From Bacteroides sp. (GTDB lineage: Bacteria > Bacteroidota > Bacteroidia > Bacteroidales > Bacteroidaceae), in NCBI GenBank assembly GCA_019412865.1, contig DXOJ01000697.1, positions 1 to 30,314 of the forward strand: a DNA stretch of 30,314 bases, read 5' to 3'. Below are positions 13,798-21,852 of the stretch, piece by piece (position 1 is the stretch's first letter; every line of letters starts with the position of its first letter). The translations under genes and the position numbers were made by a program. The notes beneath the pieces were generated by a model that saw nothing but the letters and a program-made list of their open reading frames with translations, was not told the DNA's origin and did no database searches.

Positions 13798-14811
13798 CTT
13801 TGTATATTGCTTGGCAGCCTTTTCCAATTTCCGACTCATTAATTCTACCAATGTCTTGGGATAAAGAATTTCTATTCCGTCAACATATCCGAAGAATACC
13901 CGTTCTAACTCATGGTTGATTACGACTTCAATTTCCAGTATGACGCTTCCGTCGGGTAGCCTTTCCACCAGTTGTTGACTGCGATGTATAGGCTTGGTTA
14001 TGATGTAAGGTGCTTCGGCTGCCGCTACTTTGAAACCAACTTTCTCTGCTACGCTTCCGGAGTTTTTGGTGACACCGACCAAGTCGTCGAAGAACGTATT
14101 CGGATCGAAGAATGTATTTTTGATATAGTGTTCTTGTGGCAGAACTTCCAATGATTGTATTCTGTCCAAAGCTAAATTTTGCAATATTCGTCCGTTTCCT
14201 CTGACTCCATAAACGAACCACCGGTTGCGATATTCTTTTAATAGATAAGGATAAAAAATAAAGCTGTTGGCGGAACGTGCCTTGAACGAACGATATTTGA
14301 GCTGTATCGGATGCTCGTTTACAATCGCGTGATAGATCGTATCCAGATAATCCAGTCCTTTCAATGATTCATTCTTTTCAAAGTCAATGACAGGCGTGGT
14401 TTTCATCCGGGCAGAAGCGACATGGTCTTCCAGGCGGTTGATAATATCGCTCATTTCCGTGAAATAGGAGAAACCCTTAAATTGCCGTAACACTTCCACT
14501 GCTTCCGACATCATTTTCAGGTCTTGTTCGTTCAGCGGGGTTTGTGTAATGCTGTATTCCGGATCTTCGTATTTATAGTATTTATTTTCGTACACCACAA
14601 TCGGAGCGTTATAACCCAGCTTCTCGCTACGCATCATCTGTATATCCATTTGTACCGTACGTTTGCTTATGCCTTTATCAATGCCTTCGTATTCATAAAG
14701 AGCATCCGAGCAAGCATCTACCAAATCTTCCAACGTCCAGCGTCGATAAGGATTACGCAGACAGTTATCAATTGTTTTATAACGGATTAAGGCATTTCTA
14801 TTTGCTGGCAT
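13789..14811 (-). CDS. WYL-domain transcriptional regulator
   Basis: This 340-aa protein is counted from the ATG at 14811 (MPANRNALIRYKTIDNCLRN). The upstream in-frame ATG at 14838 would add an unlikely hydrophobic tail, and 14811 fits the promoter leader. The N-terminal 90 residues form a winged-helix type DNA-binding part (YRRWTLEDLVDACSDAL, SKRTVQMDIQMMRSE). The middle and C-terminal region is a WYL domain (IQLKYRSFKARS, FYPYLLKEYRNRWFVYGVRG, LALDRIQSLEVL), a ligand-sensing fold often responding to nucleotides. The target is unknown. It reads away from the carbohydrate operon and shares its upstream region with it, so it is a candidate regulator of that operon (inference). Confidence 0.88.
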   Translation of the reverse strand: MPANRNALIRYKTIDNCLRNPYRRWTLEDLVDACSDALYEYEGIDKGISKRTVQMDIQMMRSEKLGYNAPIVVYENKYYKYEDPEYSITQTPLNEQDLKMMSEAVEVLRQFKGFSYFTEMSDIINRLEDHVASARMKTTPVIDFEKNESLKGLDYLDTIYHAIVNEHPIQLKYRSFKARSANSFIFYPYLLKEYRNRWFVYGVRGNGRILQNLALDRIQSLEVLPQEHYIKNTFFDPNTFFDDLVGVTKNSGSVAEKVGFKVAAAEAPYIITKPIHRSQQLVERLPDGSVILEIEVVINHELERVFFGYVDGIEILYPKTLVELMSRKLEKAAKQYTKSK

Positions 14812-14835
14812 AAGTAGAAGAATAAAGATTTGCTT

Positions 14836-14867
14836 CAAAAGTAGAAAAATAAATTCAGGAAAACAAA
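14836..14867 (-). promoter_or_regulatory. Consensus promoter of the WYL regulator gene
   Basis: On the minus strand TTTG (14867-14864) precedes TACTTTTG (14843-14836) by 20 bp, a full match to the Bacteroides -33/-7 consensus. Transcription should begin near 14829, about 18 nt before the ATG at 14811, supporting that start choice. Confidence 0.65.
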
Positions 14868-14977
14868 GAGGTTACAGGTCTTTATTTCCATAATATTTTC
14901 CTAATTAGGTATCTATTTCTACTACTTTATCTTTTTTTTCCTCGATTAATTCGATTTTAAGTCATTATTAATTCACT

Positions 14978-15013
14978 TTTGTGGAATTTATTAAGGGGGG
15001 CCTCTTTACTTTG
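14978..15013 (+). promoter_or_regulatory. Tentative promoter of the glycoside hydrolase operon
   Basis: TTTG at 14978-14981 and TTACTTTG at 15006-15013 (one mismatch to TAnnTTTG) are 24 bp apart, slightly longer than usual. The spacer holds a G6 run (14995-15000). The long spacing would suit activator-dependent expression. No SusR or ECF-type site was recognised. Confidence 0.35.
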
Positions 15014-15040
15014 CTGAAAATAGTTTTAAGGACTTAATGG

Positions 15041-15073
15041 TATAACATGAAAAACAAAGAAATAACATGGTAA
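15041..15073 (+). other. Leader mini-ORF and duplicated start region
   Basis: An ATG at 15047 opens an eight-codon frame (MKNKEITW) that ends at 15071-15073, overlapping the true ATG (15067) in another frame. Its start region TATAACATGAAAAACAAA (15041-15058) is identical over 18 bp to the start region of the next gene, the GH3 (17202-17219), which begins MKNK. It may be a relic start or a translational coupling leader. Confidence 0.5.
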
Positions 15074-17178
15074 AAAGGTTTGATTGGTTATTGGTCTATT
15101 TATTGTTTTCAATAGGGATAATGGCACAGTCCGGCGGCAGGAAACAGTACAATTCTTACAAAGGATTGGTTATGGCTGGTTATCAGGGGTGGTTCAACAC
15201 CCCTGGTGACGGTTCCGGCCGTGGATGGCATCATTACAATGGTCGTGAAGGATTTCGTCCGGGATCGTGTTCCGTAGATCTTTGGCCGGAGGTATCGGAG
15301 TATAAGAAGCTCTATAAAACGGATTTTACTTTTGCGGATGGTAAGCCTGCATCCGTCTTTTCTTCTTATGACGAGTCGACTGTCAATGTTCATTTCAGAT
15401 GGATGAAAGAGTATGGACTGGATGGAGTGTTCATGCAGCGTTTTATCGCAGAAATCCGGAATGAAAGCGGATTGAAGCATTTTAATAAAGTATTGAACTC
15501 GGCAATGAAAGCTGCTAATAAATATGAACGGGCTATTTGTGTGATGTATGACTTGAGCGGGATGCAGCCTGGAGAAGAAAAACTGTTGCTCAAAGACATT
15601 GCGGAAATTGCGCAACGCCATTCTTTAAAAAATCATGCGAAAAACCCTTCTTATCTGTATCACAATGGCAAACCGCTGGTAACAGTATGGGGTGTGGGAT
15701 TTAATGATAATCGCCGTTATGGATTGAAAGAAGCTGCACATATTATCGACGGCTTAAAATCACAGGGATTTAGTGTGATGCTTGGAGTACCTACTCAATG
15801 GCGGGAGCTGAAAGGGGATACGGAATCAGATCCCAGGTTGCATGAGCTTATCAGAAAATGCGATATTGTGATGCCTTGGTTCGTGGGACGTTACAATGAA
15901 ACCACTTATCCGAAATATCAGAAGTTGGTGGAAGAAGATATCCAGTGGGCGAAAAAGAATCAGGTTGATTATGTACCGTTGGTTTTTCCGGGTTTCTCCT
16001 GGGGGAATATGAAAGGTAAAGATCATAATTCATTTATCCCCCGCAATAAAGGCTCTTTTCTTTGGAAACAGATGATGGGAGCTATCCGGGCGGGTGCCGA
16101 AATGATTTATGTAGCTATGTTTGACGAAATTGATGAGGGGACGGCTATCTTTAAATGTGCAAAGGAAGTTCCGACAGGAAAAAGTACATTCGTTCCTATC
16201 GAGGAAGGAGTAGAAAGTGACCATTATCTGAAACTGGTTGGTGAAGCCGCTAAGGTTCTGCGCAAAGAAAAGGCGATAGCTTTTAATACCAGCCTGAATC
16301 CGGCAACTCCGAATCCTTTCATCCGGCATATGTACACAGCAGACCCTTCGGCTCATGTTTGGGAAGACGGACGTCTGTACGTATATGCTTCCCATGATAT
16401 AGCACCTCCGCGAGGTTGTGATTTGATGGATCGTTATCATGTGTTTTCAACCGATGATATGGTGACATGGACGGATCATGGAGAGATATTAAGCTCCGAT
16501 CAGGTGCCATGGGGACGCAAAGAAGGAGGATTTATGTGGGCTCCGGATTGTGCTTATAAAAACGGCACTTACTATTTTTATTTTCCTCATCCCAGTGAAA
16601 CAGACTGGAACGACAGTTGGAAGATCGGAGTGGCTACCAGCAATAAACCGGCGGAAGGATTCAAAGTGCAGGGATATGTTGAAGGGATGGATCCGATGAT
16701 TGACCCTTGTGTCTTTGTAGATGACGACGGGCAGGCGTATATCTATAATGGCGGTGGCGGCACCTGTAAAGGAGGTAAGTTGAAAGATAATATGATGGAG
16801 TTGGATGGCCCGATGCAACTCATGAAAGGACTGGAAGATTTCCATGAGGCAGCCTGGATTCACAAATATAATGGAAAGTATTATCTCTCTTATTCCGACA
16901 ATCACGATGAAAACTGGAACGATGGAGTGAAGGGGGACAACCGGATGCGCTATGCGATCAGTGACTCTCCGTTGGGACCTTGGGAATCGAAAGGTATTTA
17001 TATGGAACCGACTGACAGCTATACCAATCATGGATCTATTGTCAAGTTCAAAGGACAATGGTATGCCTTTTACCATAACAGTGCGTTGTCCGGGCACGAC
17101 TGGCTTCGTTCTATCTGTGTAGATAAACTGTATTACAATCCTGATGGTACAATCAAGCTGGTAAGGCAAACAAAATGA
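15067..17178 (+). CDS. GH99/GH71-like::GH43 two-domain exported glycoside hydrolase
   Basis: This 703-aa protein has a signal peptide (1-20, cleavage IMA/Q). The N-terminal half (about 30-400) is a TIM-barrel of the GH71/GH99-like superfamily: GLVMAGYQGWFNTPGDG, VSVFSSYDEST-type loop, and MFDEIDEGTAIFK, whose E354/E357 pair resembles the E-x-x-E catalytic pair of GH99 enzymes. The C-terminal half (about 415-700) is a GH43 five-bladed propeller with D426 (TADPSAHVW), D546 (MIDPCVFVDDDG) and E594 (FHEAAWIHKYNG), the usual base, modulator and acid. Both domains look intact, so two sequential cleavages on one glycan are likely; substrates are unknown. It is first gene of the operon, 29 nt before GH3. 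Confidence 0.87.
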   Translation: MVKRFDWLLVYLLFSIGIMAQSGGRKQYNSYKGLVMAGYQGWFNTPGDGSGRGWHHYNGREGFRPGSCSVDLWPEVSEYKKLYKTDFTFADGKPASVFSSYDESTVNVHFRWMKEYGLDGVFMQRFIAEIRNESGLKHFNKVLNSAMKAANKYERAICVMYDLSGMQPGEEKLLLKDIAEIAQRHSLKNHAKNPSYLYHNGKPLVTVWGVGFNDNRRYGLKEAAHIIDGLKSQGFSVMLGVPTQWRELKGDTESDPRLHELIRKCDIVMPWFVGRYNETTYPKYQKLVEEDIQWAKKNQVDYVPLVFPGFSWGNMKGKDHNSFIPRNKGSFLWKQMMGAIRAGAEMIYVAMFDEIDEGTAIFKCAKEVPTGKSTFVPIEEGVESDHYLKLVGEAAKVLRKEKAIAFNTSLNPATPNPFIRHMYTADPSAHVWEDGRLYVYASHDIAPPRGCDLMDRYHVFSTDDMVTWTDHGEILSSDQVPWGRKEGGFMWAPDCAYKNGTYYFYFPHPSETDWNDSWKIGVATSNKPAEGFKVQGYVEGMDPMIDPCVFVDDDGQAYIYNGGGGTCKGGKLKDNMMELDGPMQLMKGLEDFHEAAWIHKYNGKYYLSYSDNHDENWNDGVKGDNRMRYAISDSPLGPWESKGIYMEPTDSYTNHGSIVKFKGQWYAFYHNSALSGHDWLRSICVDKLYYNPDGTIKLVRQTK

Positions 17179-17207
17179 GTGATTGACTAAAGAAAAACGA
17201 ATATAAC

Positions 17208-20072
17208 ATGAAAAACAAAATGAAATGGATGTTGGCAATAGGATTATTGTCATGTTCAATGGCAATGGCGCAGCAACAAAGTGATATACTGTCGGTATCG
17301 GCTTCTGCCAATGCGGAAAATGCTGCTTTAGCTTTTGATAAAAATGTAAAGACGATGTGGACATTACCTTCGCAGGCACTAAAGACCGAGCAATGGCTGA
17401 TGTTTACCATCCAGCAACCGGGTGATGTTTGCGAACTGGATCTTCAGATGCAGGGAGTCAACAGAAACGAACTGAAAGAGGTATTGGATATCTTTGTCAC
17501 TTATGACCCGATGAATCTGGGAACTCCCGTAAACTACCGGATAGAAGGCAATGACAAACAGATGAAAGTGAAATTCACTCCTAAATATGGCGCTCATGTC
17601 AAGTTGAATTTCAAGCCGGGAAAGCTGGATAAACCTTTCTCTCTAAAGGAGATTTCAGTATTGGTAGCAGAGAAAGTACTGACAGATAGTAAAGGGAAAG
17701 TGACTGACCGTCGTTATATGGACGCATCGCTTCCGGTAGAAGAACGGGTGGAAAGTCTGCTGGCAGTGATGACACCTGAAGATAAAATGGAATTGATTCG
17801 TGAAGGATGGGGTATTCCCGGTATTCCTCATTTATATGTACCGCCTATCACAAAAGTGGAAGCCGTACATGGTTTCTCGTATGGAAGCGGAGCGACTATT
17901 TTCCCGCAGGCTTTAGCAATGGGAGCCACCTGGAACCGGAAGCTGACGGAAGAAGTGGCGATGGTAATCGGAGACGAAACGGTAGCCGCCAATACAAAGC
18001 AGGCATGGTCACCGGTGCTGGACGTTGCGCAGGATGCACGTTGGGGACGTTGTGAAGAGACTTTTGGAGAAGATCCGGTATTGGTATCACAAATAGGTGG
18101 TGCATGGATCAAAGGATATCAGTCCAGAGGATTATTTACTACTCCCAAGCATTTTGGCGGACATGGTGCTCCATTGGGTGGGCGTGACTCGCATGACATC
18201 GGTTTGTCTGAACGTGAAATGCGTGAAGTTCACCTGGTTCCGTTCCGTCATGCTATCCGAAACTATGACTGTCAGTCTTTGATGATGGCTTACTCCGATT
18301 ATATGGGTATTCCGGTTGCCAAGAGTACGGAACTGCTGCAACAGATTTTGCGGCAGGAATGGGGATTCAACGGATTTATTGTCAGTGACTGTGGTGCTAT
18401 CGGTAATCTGACTGCCCGTAAACATTATACGGCACAAGATAAGATTGAAGCTGCTAACCAGGCATTGGCTGCCGGTATTGCCACTAATTGCGGTGATACT
18501 TATAACAATAAAGAAGTGATTCAGGCCGCCAAAGACGGACGCATCAACATGGAAAATCTGGACAACGTATGTCGTACCATGCTTTCTACCATGTTCCGTA
18601 ATGAACTCTTTGAAAAGAATCCCTGCAAACCGTTGGACTGGAAGAAGATTTATCCGGGATGGAACTCTGACAGCCATAAAGAGATGGCACGTCAGGCAGC
18701 CCGTGAATCTATCGTAATGTTGGAGAATAAAGAGAACCTTCTGCCTTTGACCAAGAACCTGCGTACAATAGCTGTACTGGGTCCCGGAGCAGACGATCTC
18801 CAACCGGGTGATTACACTCCGAAACTACTACCCGGACAGTTGAAGTCCGTATTGACGGGCATTAAAGAGGCTGTTGGTAAGCAAACGAAAGTTCTTTATG
18901 AGCAGGGTTGTGACTTTACAAATCCGGATGAAACGAATATTCCCAAAGCAGTAAAAGCCGCTTCTCAATCCGATGTTGTAGTAATGGTGTTGGGAGATTG
19001 TTCTACCAGCGAAGCCACCAATGATGTTCGCAAGACATGCGGTGAGAATAATGACTGGGCCACTCTGATTCTGCCGGGTAAACAACAGGAATTGCTGGAA
19101 GCGGTTTGTGCGACAGGTAAACCGGTGATTCTGATTCTTCAGGCAGGACGTCCTTATGATATTCTGAAAGCATCGGAAATGTGTAAAGCTATTCTCGTAA
19201 ACTGGTTACCGGGACAGGAAGGTGGTCCGGCAATGGCAGATGTACTGTTTGGTGATTATAATCCCGGTGGTCGCTTGCCGATGACTTTCCCGCGTCACGT
19301 AGGACAACTTCCTTTATATTATAATTTCAAAACATCGGGGCGTCGTTACGAATATGTAGATATGGAATATTATCCTCTTTACCGTTTCGGATTCGGTCTT
19401 AGCTATACCTCTTTTGAATATTCGGATTTGAAGATACAGGAAAAACCCAATGGAAATGTGACGGTTCAGGCTACAGTGAAGAATATAGGAAGCCGTGCCG
19501 GTGATGAAGTAGCACAATTGTATGTGACGGATATGTATGCCAGCGTCAAGACCCGTGTTATGGAGTTAAAGGATTTCGACCGTATTTATTTGCAACCGGG
19601 AGAATCGAAAACCGTCTCTTTTGAACTGACGCCATACGACATTTCATTGCTCAATGACCACATGGACAGGGTAGTGGAAAAAGGAGAATTCAAAATATGT
19701 GTCGGTGGTATGAGTCTTGACTATGTGGCCAAGAATGAGATTAAACATAGTGTGGGTTACAGCGATAATAAAAAAGGGGTGACCGGTATGCTTAACTATA
19801 CGCACGAATTCGGTGCCGACTTTATCCTTTCTGTATCCAAAGTAGAAGAGAATCTGACGAAGAATCAAAAGACTGTATGGGTCAGCGTGAAGAATAATGG
19901 TACGCTGATGGATATTGGCAAGGTGGAAATGTTTGTTGACGGCAAAAAAGCAGGGGATGCCATTCATTATGAACTGGGAGCCGGAGAAGAAAAACTGATT
20001 CCGTTCAAACTGGATAAAGACAACAAGCAACCTGTTGCTTTTACTACTAAATATAAGATGGTGGCTCTGTAG
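17208..20072 (+). CDS. GH3 beta-glycosidase with N-terminal discoidin-like and C-terminal extra domains
   Basis: This 954-aa exported enzyme has a signal peptide (cleavage MAMA/QQ, about residue 22). Residues about 23-155 form a beta-sandwich resembling a discoidin/F5-8C-like module (ASANAENAALAFDKNVKTMWTLPSQ). The GH3 N-terminal barrel follows with GRCEETFGEDP, KHFGGHGAPLGGRDSHD and the nucleophile D394 in FIVSDCGA. Next come the GH3 C-terminal alpha/beta domain (VVVMVLGDCSTSE..., LVNWLPGQEGGPAMADVLFGDYNPGGRLPMTFP) and an Fn3-like domain (VTVQATVKNIGSRAGDEVAQLYV). A further beta-rich tail (about 845-954) carries VWVSVKNNGTLMDIGKVEMFVDG and looks like a CARDB/immunoglobulin-type module. Specificity (gluco-, xylo- or other) cannot be set from sequence. 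A hairpin spans its stop codon. Confidence 0.93.
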   Translation: MKNKMKWMLAIGLLSCSMAMAQQQSDILSVSASANAENAALAFDKNVKTMWTLPSQALKTEQWLMFTIQQPGDVCELDLQMQGVNRNELKEVLDIFVTYDPMNLGTPVNYRIEGNDKQMKVKFTPKYGAHVKLNFKPGKLDKPFSLKEISVLVAEKVLTDSKGKVTDRRYMDASLPVEERVESLLAVMTPEDKMELIREGWGIPGIPHLYVPPITKVEAVHGFSYGSGATIFPQALAMGATWNRKLTEEVAMVIGDETVAANTKQAWSPVLDVAQDARWGRCEETFGEDPVLVSQIGGAWIKGYQSRGLFTTPKHFGGHGAPLGGRDSHDIGLSEREMREVHLVPFRHAIRNYDCQSLMMAYSDYMGIPVAKSTELLQQILRQEWGFNGFIVSDCGAIGNLTARKHYTAQDKIEAANQALAAGIATNCGDTYNNKEVIQAAKDGRINMENLDNVCRTMLSTMFRNELFEKNPCKPLDWKKIYPGWNSDSHKEMARQAARESIVMLENKENLLPLTKNLRTIAVLGPGADDLQPGDYTPKLLPGQLKSVLTGIKEAVGKQTKVLYEQGCDFTNPDETNIPKAVKAASQSDVVVMVLGDCSTSEATNDVRKTCGENNDWATLILPGKQQELLEAVCATGKPVILILQAGRPYDILKASEMCKAILVNWLPGQEGGPAMADVLFGDYNPGGRLPMTFPRHVGQLPLYYNFKTSGRRYEYVDMEYYPLYRFGFGLSYTSFEYSDLKIQEKPNGNVTVQATVKNIGSRAGDEVAQLYVTDMYASVKTRVMELKDFDRIYLQPGESKTVSFELTPYDISLLNDHMDRVVEKGEFKICVGGMSLDYVAKNEIKHSVGYSDNKKGVTGMLNYTHEFGADFILSVSKVEENLTKNQKTVWVSVKNNGTLMDIGKVEMFVDGKKAGDAIHYELGAGEEKLIPFKLDKDNKQPVAFTTKYKMVAL

Positions 20073-20080
20073 AGCCATCA
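20059..20080 (+). other. Intercistronic hairpin over the GH3 stop codon
   Basis: TGGTGGCTC (20059-20067) pairs with GAGCCATCA (20072-20080) around a TGTA loop, a 9-bp stem with one G-U pair. The TAG stop (20070-20072) is in the loop and stem edge. It is not followed by a T-run, and the next gene starts 22 nt later, so mRNA processing or differential expression is more likely than termination. Confidence 0.4.
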
Positions 20081-20102
20081 CCTTCATCTAATTCCTGATA
20101 AA

Positions 20103-21818
20103 ATGAAACAATTACTTTTGGTTTCGTGGTTGCTGTCACTGTCCGCTATCTTGGGATTGCCGGAAGTGAAAGCAGATGTAAGGATGCCTTTGATTTTCGG
20201 TAACCACATGGTTTTGCAACAAGATACCCGGATTACGATTTGGGGATGGGCTGATGCCGGAGAAAACATTGAAGTACTCTTTGCCGGACAAAAAGTGAGA
20301 ACCACTGCCAATGCTGACGGGACATGGCAGGTAAAACTGAAGCCGGTAAAAACGAAGAAAAAAGGAGAGACGCTGACTATTACCGGAAAAAACAAACTGG
20401 TTTATTCGGATGTGCTGGTAGGTGATGTATGGGTTGCTTCCGGACAATCAAATATGGAGTGGGGGATCAAGGTCAGAAAAGAATATGCTGATGATATAGC
20501 TCATTCGGAAGATTCGTTGTTACGTTTATTCTTTGTTCCTAAAAATACGTCATTACAGCCATTGTCGGAGATTGAAATTCCTCAAGGAACCGCCAGTCCC
20601 GAACGGGCTGCCAGATGGGTGCTTTGTACTCCGGAGATGCTGGCAAAAATAAATGGGCAGGGTTTCTCTGCCACTGCCTATTACTTTGCACGTGATATGC
20701 GTGCTGCAAACGGACGTCCGTTAGGAGTGATACAGTCCGCCTGGGGTGGTACACGTGCAGAAGCTTGGACAAGCCTTTCCGGGCTAAAGCAGGAGCCTGC
20801 ATTGGCTCATTATGTAGCTGCTTACGAGAAAAATGTGAAAGATAATCCGGAAATACTGGCTACTTATCCGCAAAAGCAGAAAGAGTTTGATATAGCAGTC
20901 AGAGAATGGGATCAAACAATAGGTAAAGAGTGGAATCAGGCACAGAAAGAATGGGCGGTAGCCGTACGCGCTGCACAAGCCGATGGGAAACCGGCGCCCG
21001 CCAAACCGGAACCCAGAGTACCTCGTCCACCCAATCCACGCAAACCGGATGGTGGAAATAACGGCCCGGCTAATCTGTTTAACGCCATGATTTCTCCTTT
21101 AATTCCGTTAAGTATCAAAGGAGTAATCTGGTATCAGGGTGAATTTAATTCCGGTGGCTCGGCAAAAGAATATGCGACACTTTTTTCCCGGATGATTACA
21201 GATTGGAGGGAGAAATGGGGAATAGGAGATTTTCCTTTTGTATATGTACAGCTTCCTAATTTCGAGCCTGTAGATCAGGAACCTTCTGTTGAGGGGAACG
21301 GTTGGCGTTGGGTACGCGAAGGTCAGTTGAAAACACTGAACCTGCCTAATACTGCGATGGCGGTAACGATTGATGTTGGCGACCCGTTCGATTTGCATCC
21401 GGTTGATAAATACGATGTAGGACATCGGTTAGCCCTTGCTGCCCGTAAATTGGCATATGGAGAGAAAATTGTTGGTATGGGACCTCTTTATAAGAAAATG
21501 TCAGTGAAGGGCAATAAAATTATCTTGGAGTTTACCAATCAGGGTAAGAAGTTGATGATAGGGACTTCTCCCTATATCCCTGAAGGAGAACAGGTTTGTC
21601 CAAAGCCGACAAAACTCACTGGATTTGGCATTGCCGGGGTCGACCGTAAATTTGTTTGGGCGGATGCCGTCATAGAAGGTAATAAGGTTATTGTATCGAG
21701 TCATGAAGTTGCCGAACCCGTAGCTGTGCGCTATGGATTTTCCAATAGCCCGCGTTGTAATCTGTATAATGAGGAAGGGTTGCCGGCATCGCCTTTCCGT
21801 ACAGATCACTGGGAATGA
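20103..21818 (+). CDS. SGNH-type sialate O-acetylesterase-like carbohydrate esterase
   Basis: This 571-aa exported protein has a signal peptide (about 1-24) and an N-terminal beta-sandwich (MPLIFGNHMVLQQDTRITIWGWADAG...) usual for this family. The SGNH hydrolase (PF03629/sialate O-acetylesterase-like) shows block I GQSNMEW (S116), the GVIWYQGEFNSG block and D430-L-H432 (FDLHPVDKYD) as catalytic Asp/His. A long charged and proline-rich insert (about 255-320, KEWNQAQKEWAVAV...KPEPRVPRPPNPRKP) interrupts the catalytic region. In a plant-glycan operon it more likely removes acetyl groups from a polysaccharide than from sialic acid (inference). It lies 30 nt after the GH3 gene. Confidence 0.88.
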   Translation: MKQLLLVSWLLSLSAILGLPEVKADVRMPLIFGNHMVLQQDTRITIWGWADAGENIEVLFAGQKVRTTANADGTWQVKLKPVKTKKKGETLTITGKNKLVYSDVLVGDVWVASGQSNMEWGIKVRKEYADDIAHSEDSLLRLFFVPKNTSLQPLSEIEIPQGTASPERAARWVLCTPEMLAKINGQGFSATAYYFARDMRAANGRPLGVIQSAWGGTRAEAWTSLSGLKQEPALAHYVAAYEKNVKDNPEILATYPQKQKEFDIAVREWDQTIGKEWNQAQKEWAVAVRAAQADGKPAPAKPEPRVPRPPNPRKPDGGNNGPANLFNAMISPLIPLSIKGVIWYQGEFNSGGSAKEYATLFSRMITDWREKWGIGDFPFVYVQLPNFEPVDQEPSVEGNGWRWVREGQLKTLNLPNTAMAVTIDVGDPFDLHPVDKYDVGHRLALAARKLAYGEKIVGMGPLYKKMSVKGNKIILEFTNQGKKLMIGTSPYIPEGEQVCPKPTKLTGFGIAGVDRKFVWADAVIEGNKVIVSSHEVAEPVAVRYGFSNSPRCNLYNEEGLPASPFRTDHWE

Positions 21819-21852
21819 CACAAATACCAGAATAAATAAAAAGAAAAACACC

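Noticed and set aside
16489..17379. 296-aa open frame antisense to the GH43 domain
   Set aside because: Shadow frame without motifs; the sense strand has intact catalytic residues.
21733..21852. N-terminal extension of the GH43 lipoprotein from ATG 21733
   Set aside because: It lies in the preceding esterase gene in another frame; the ATG at 21853 begins a clean lipobox signal.
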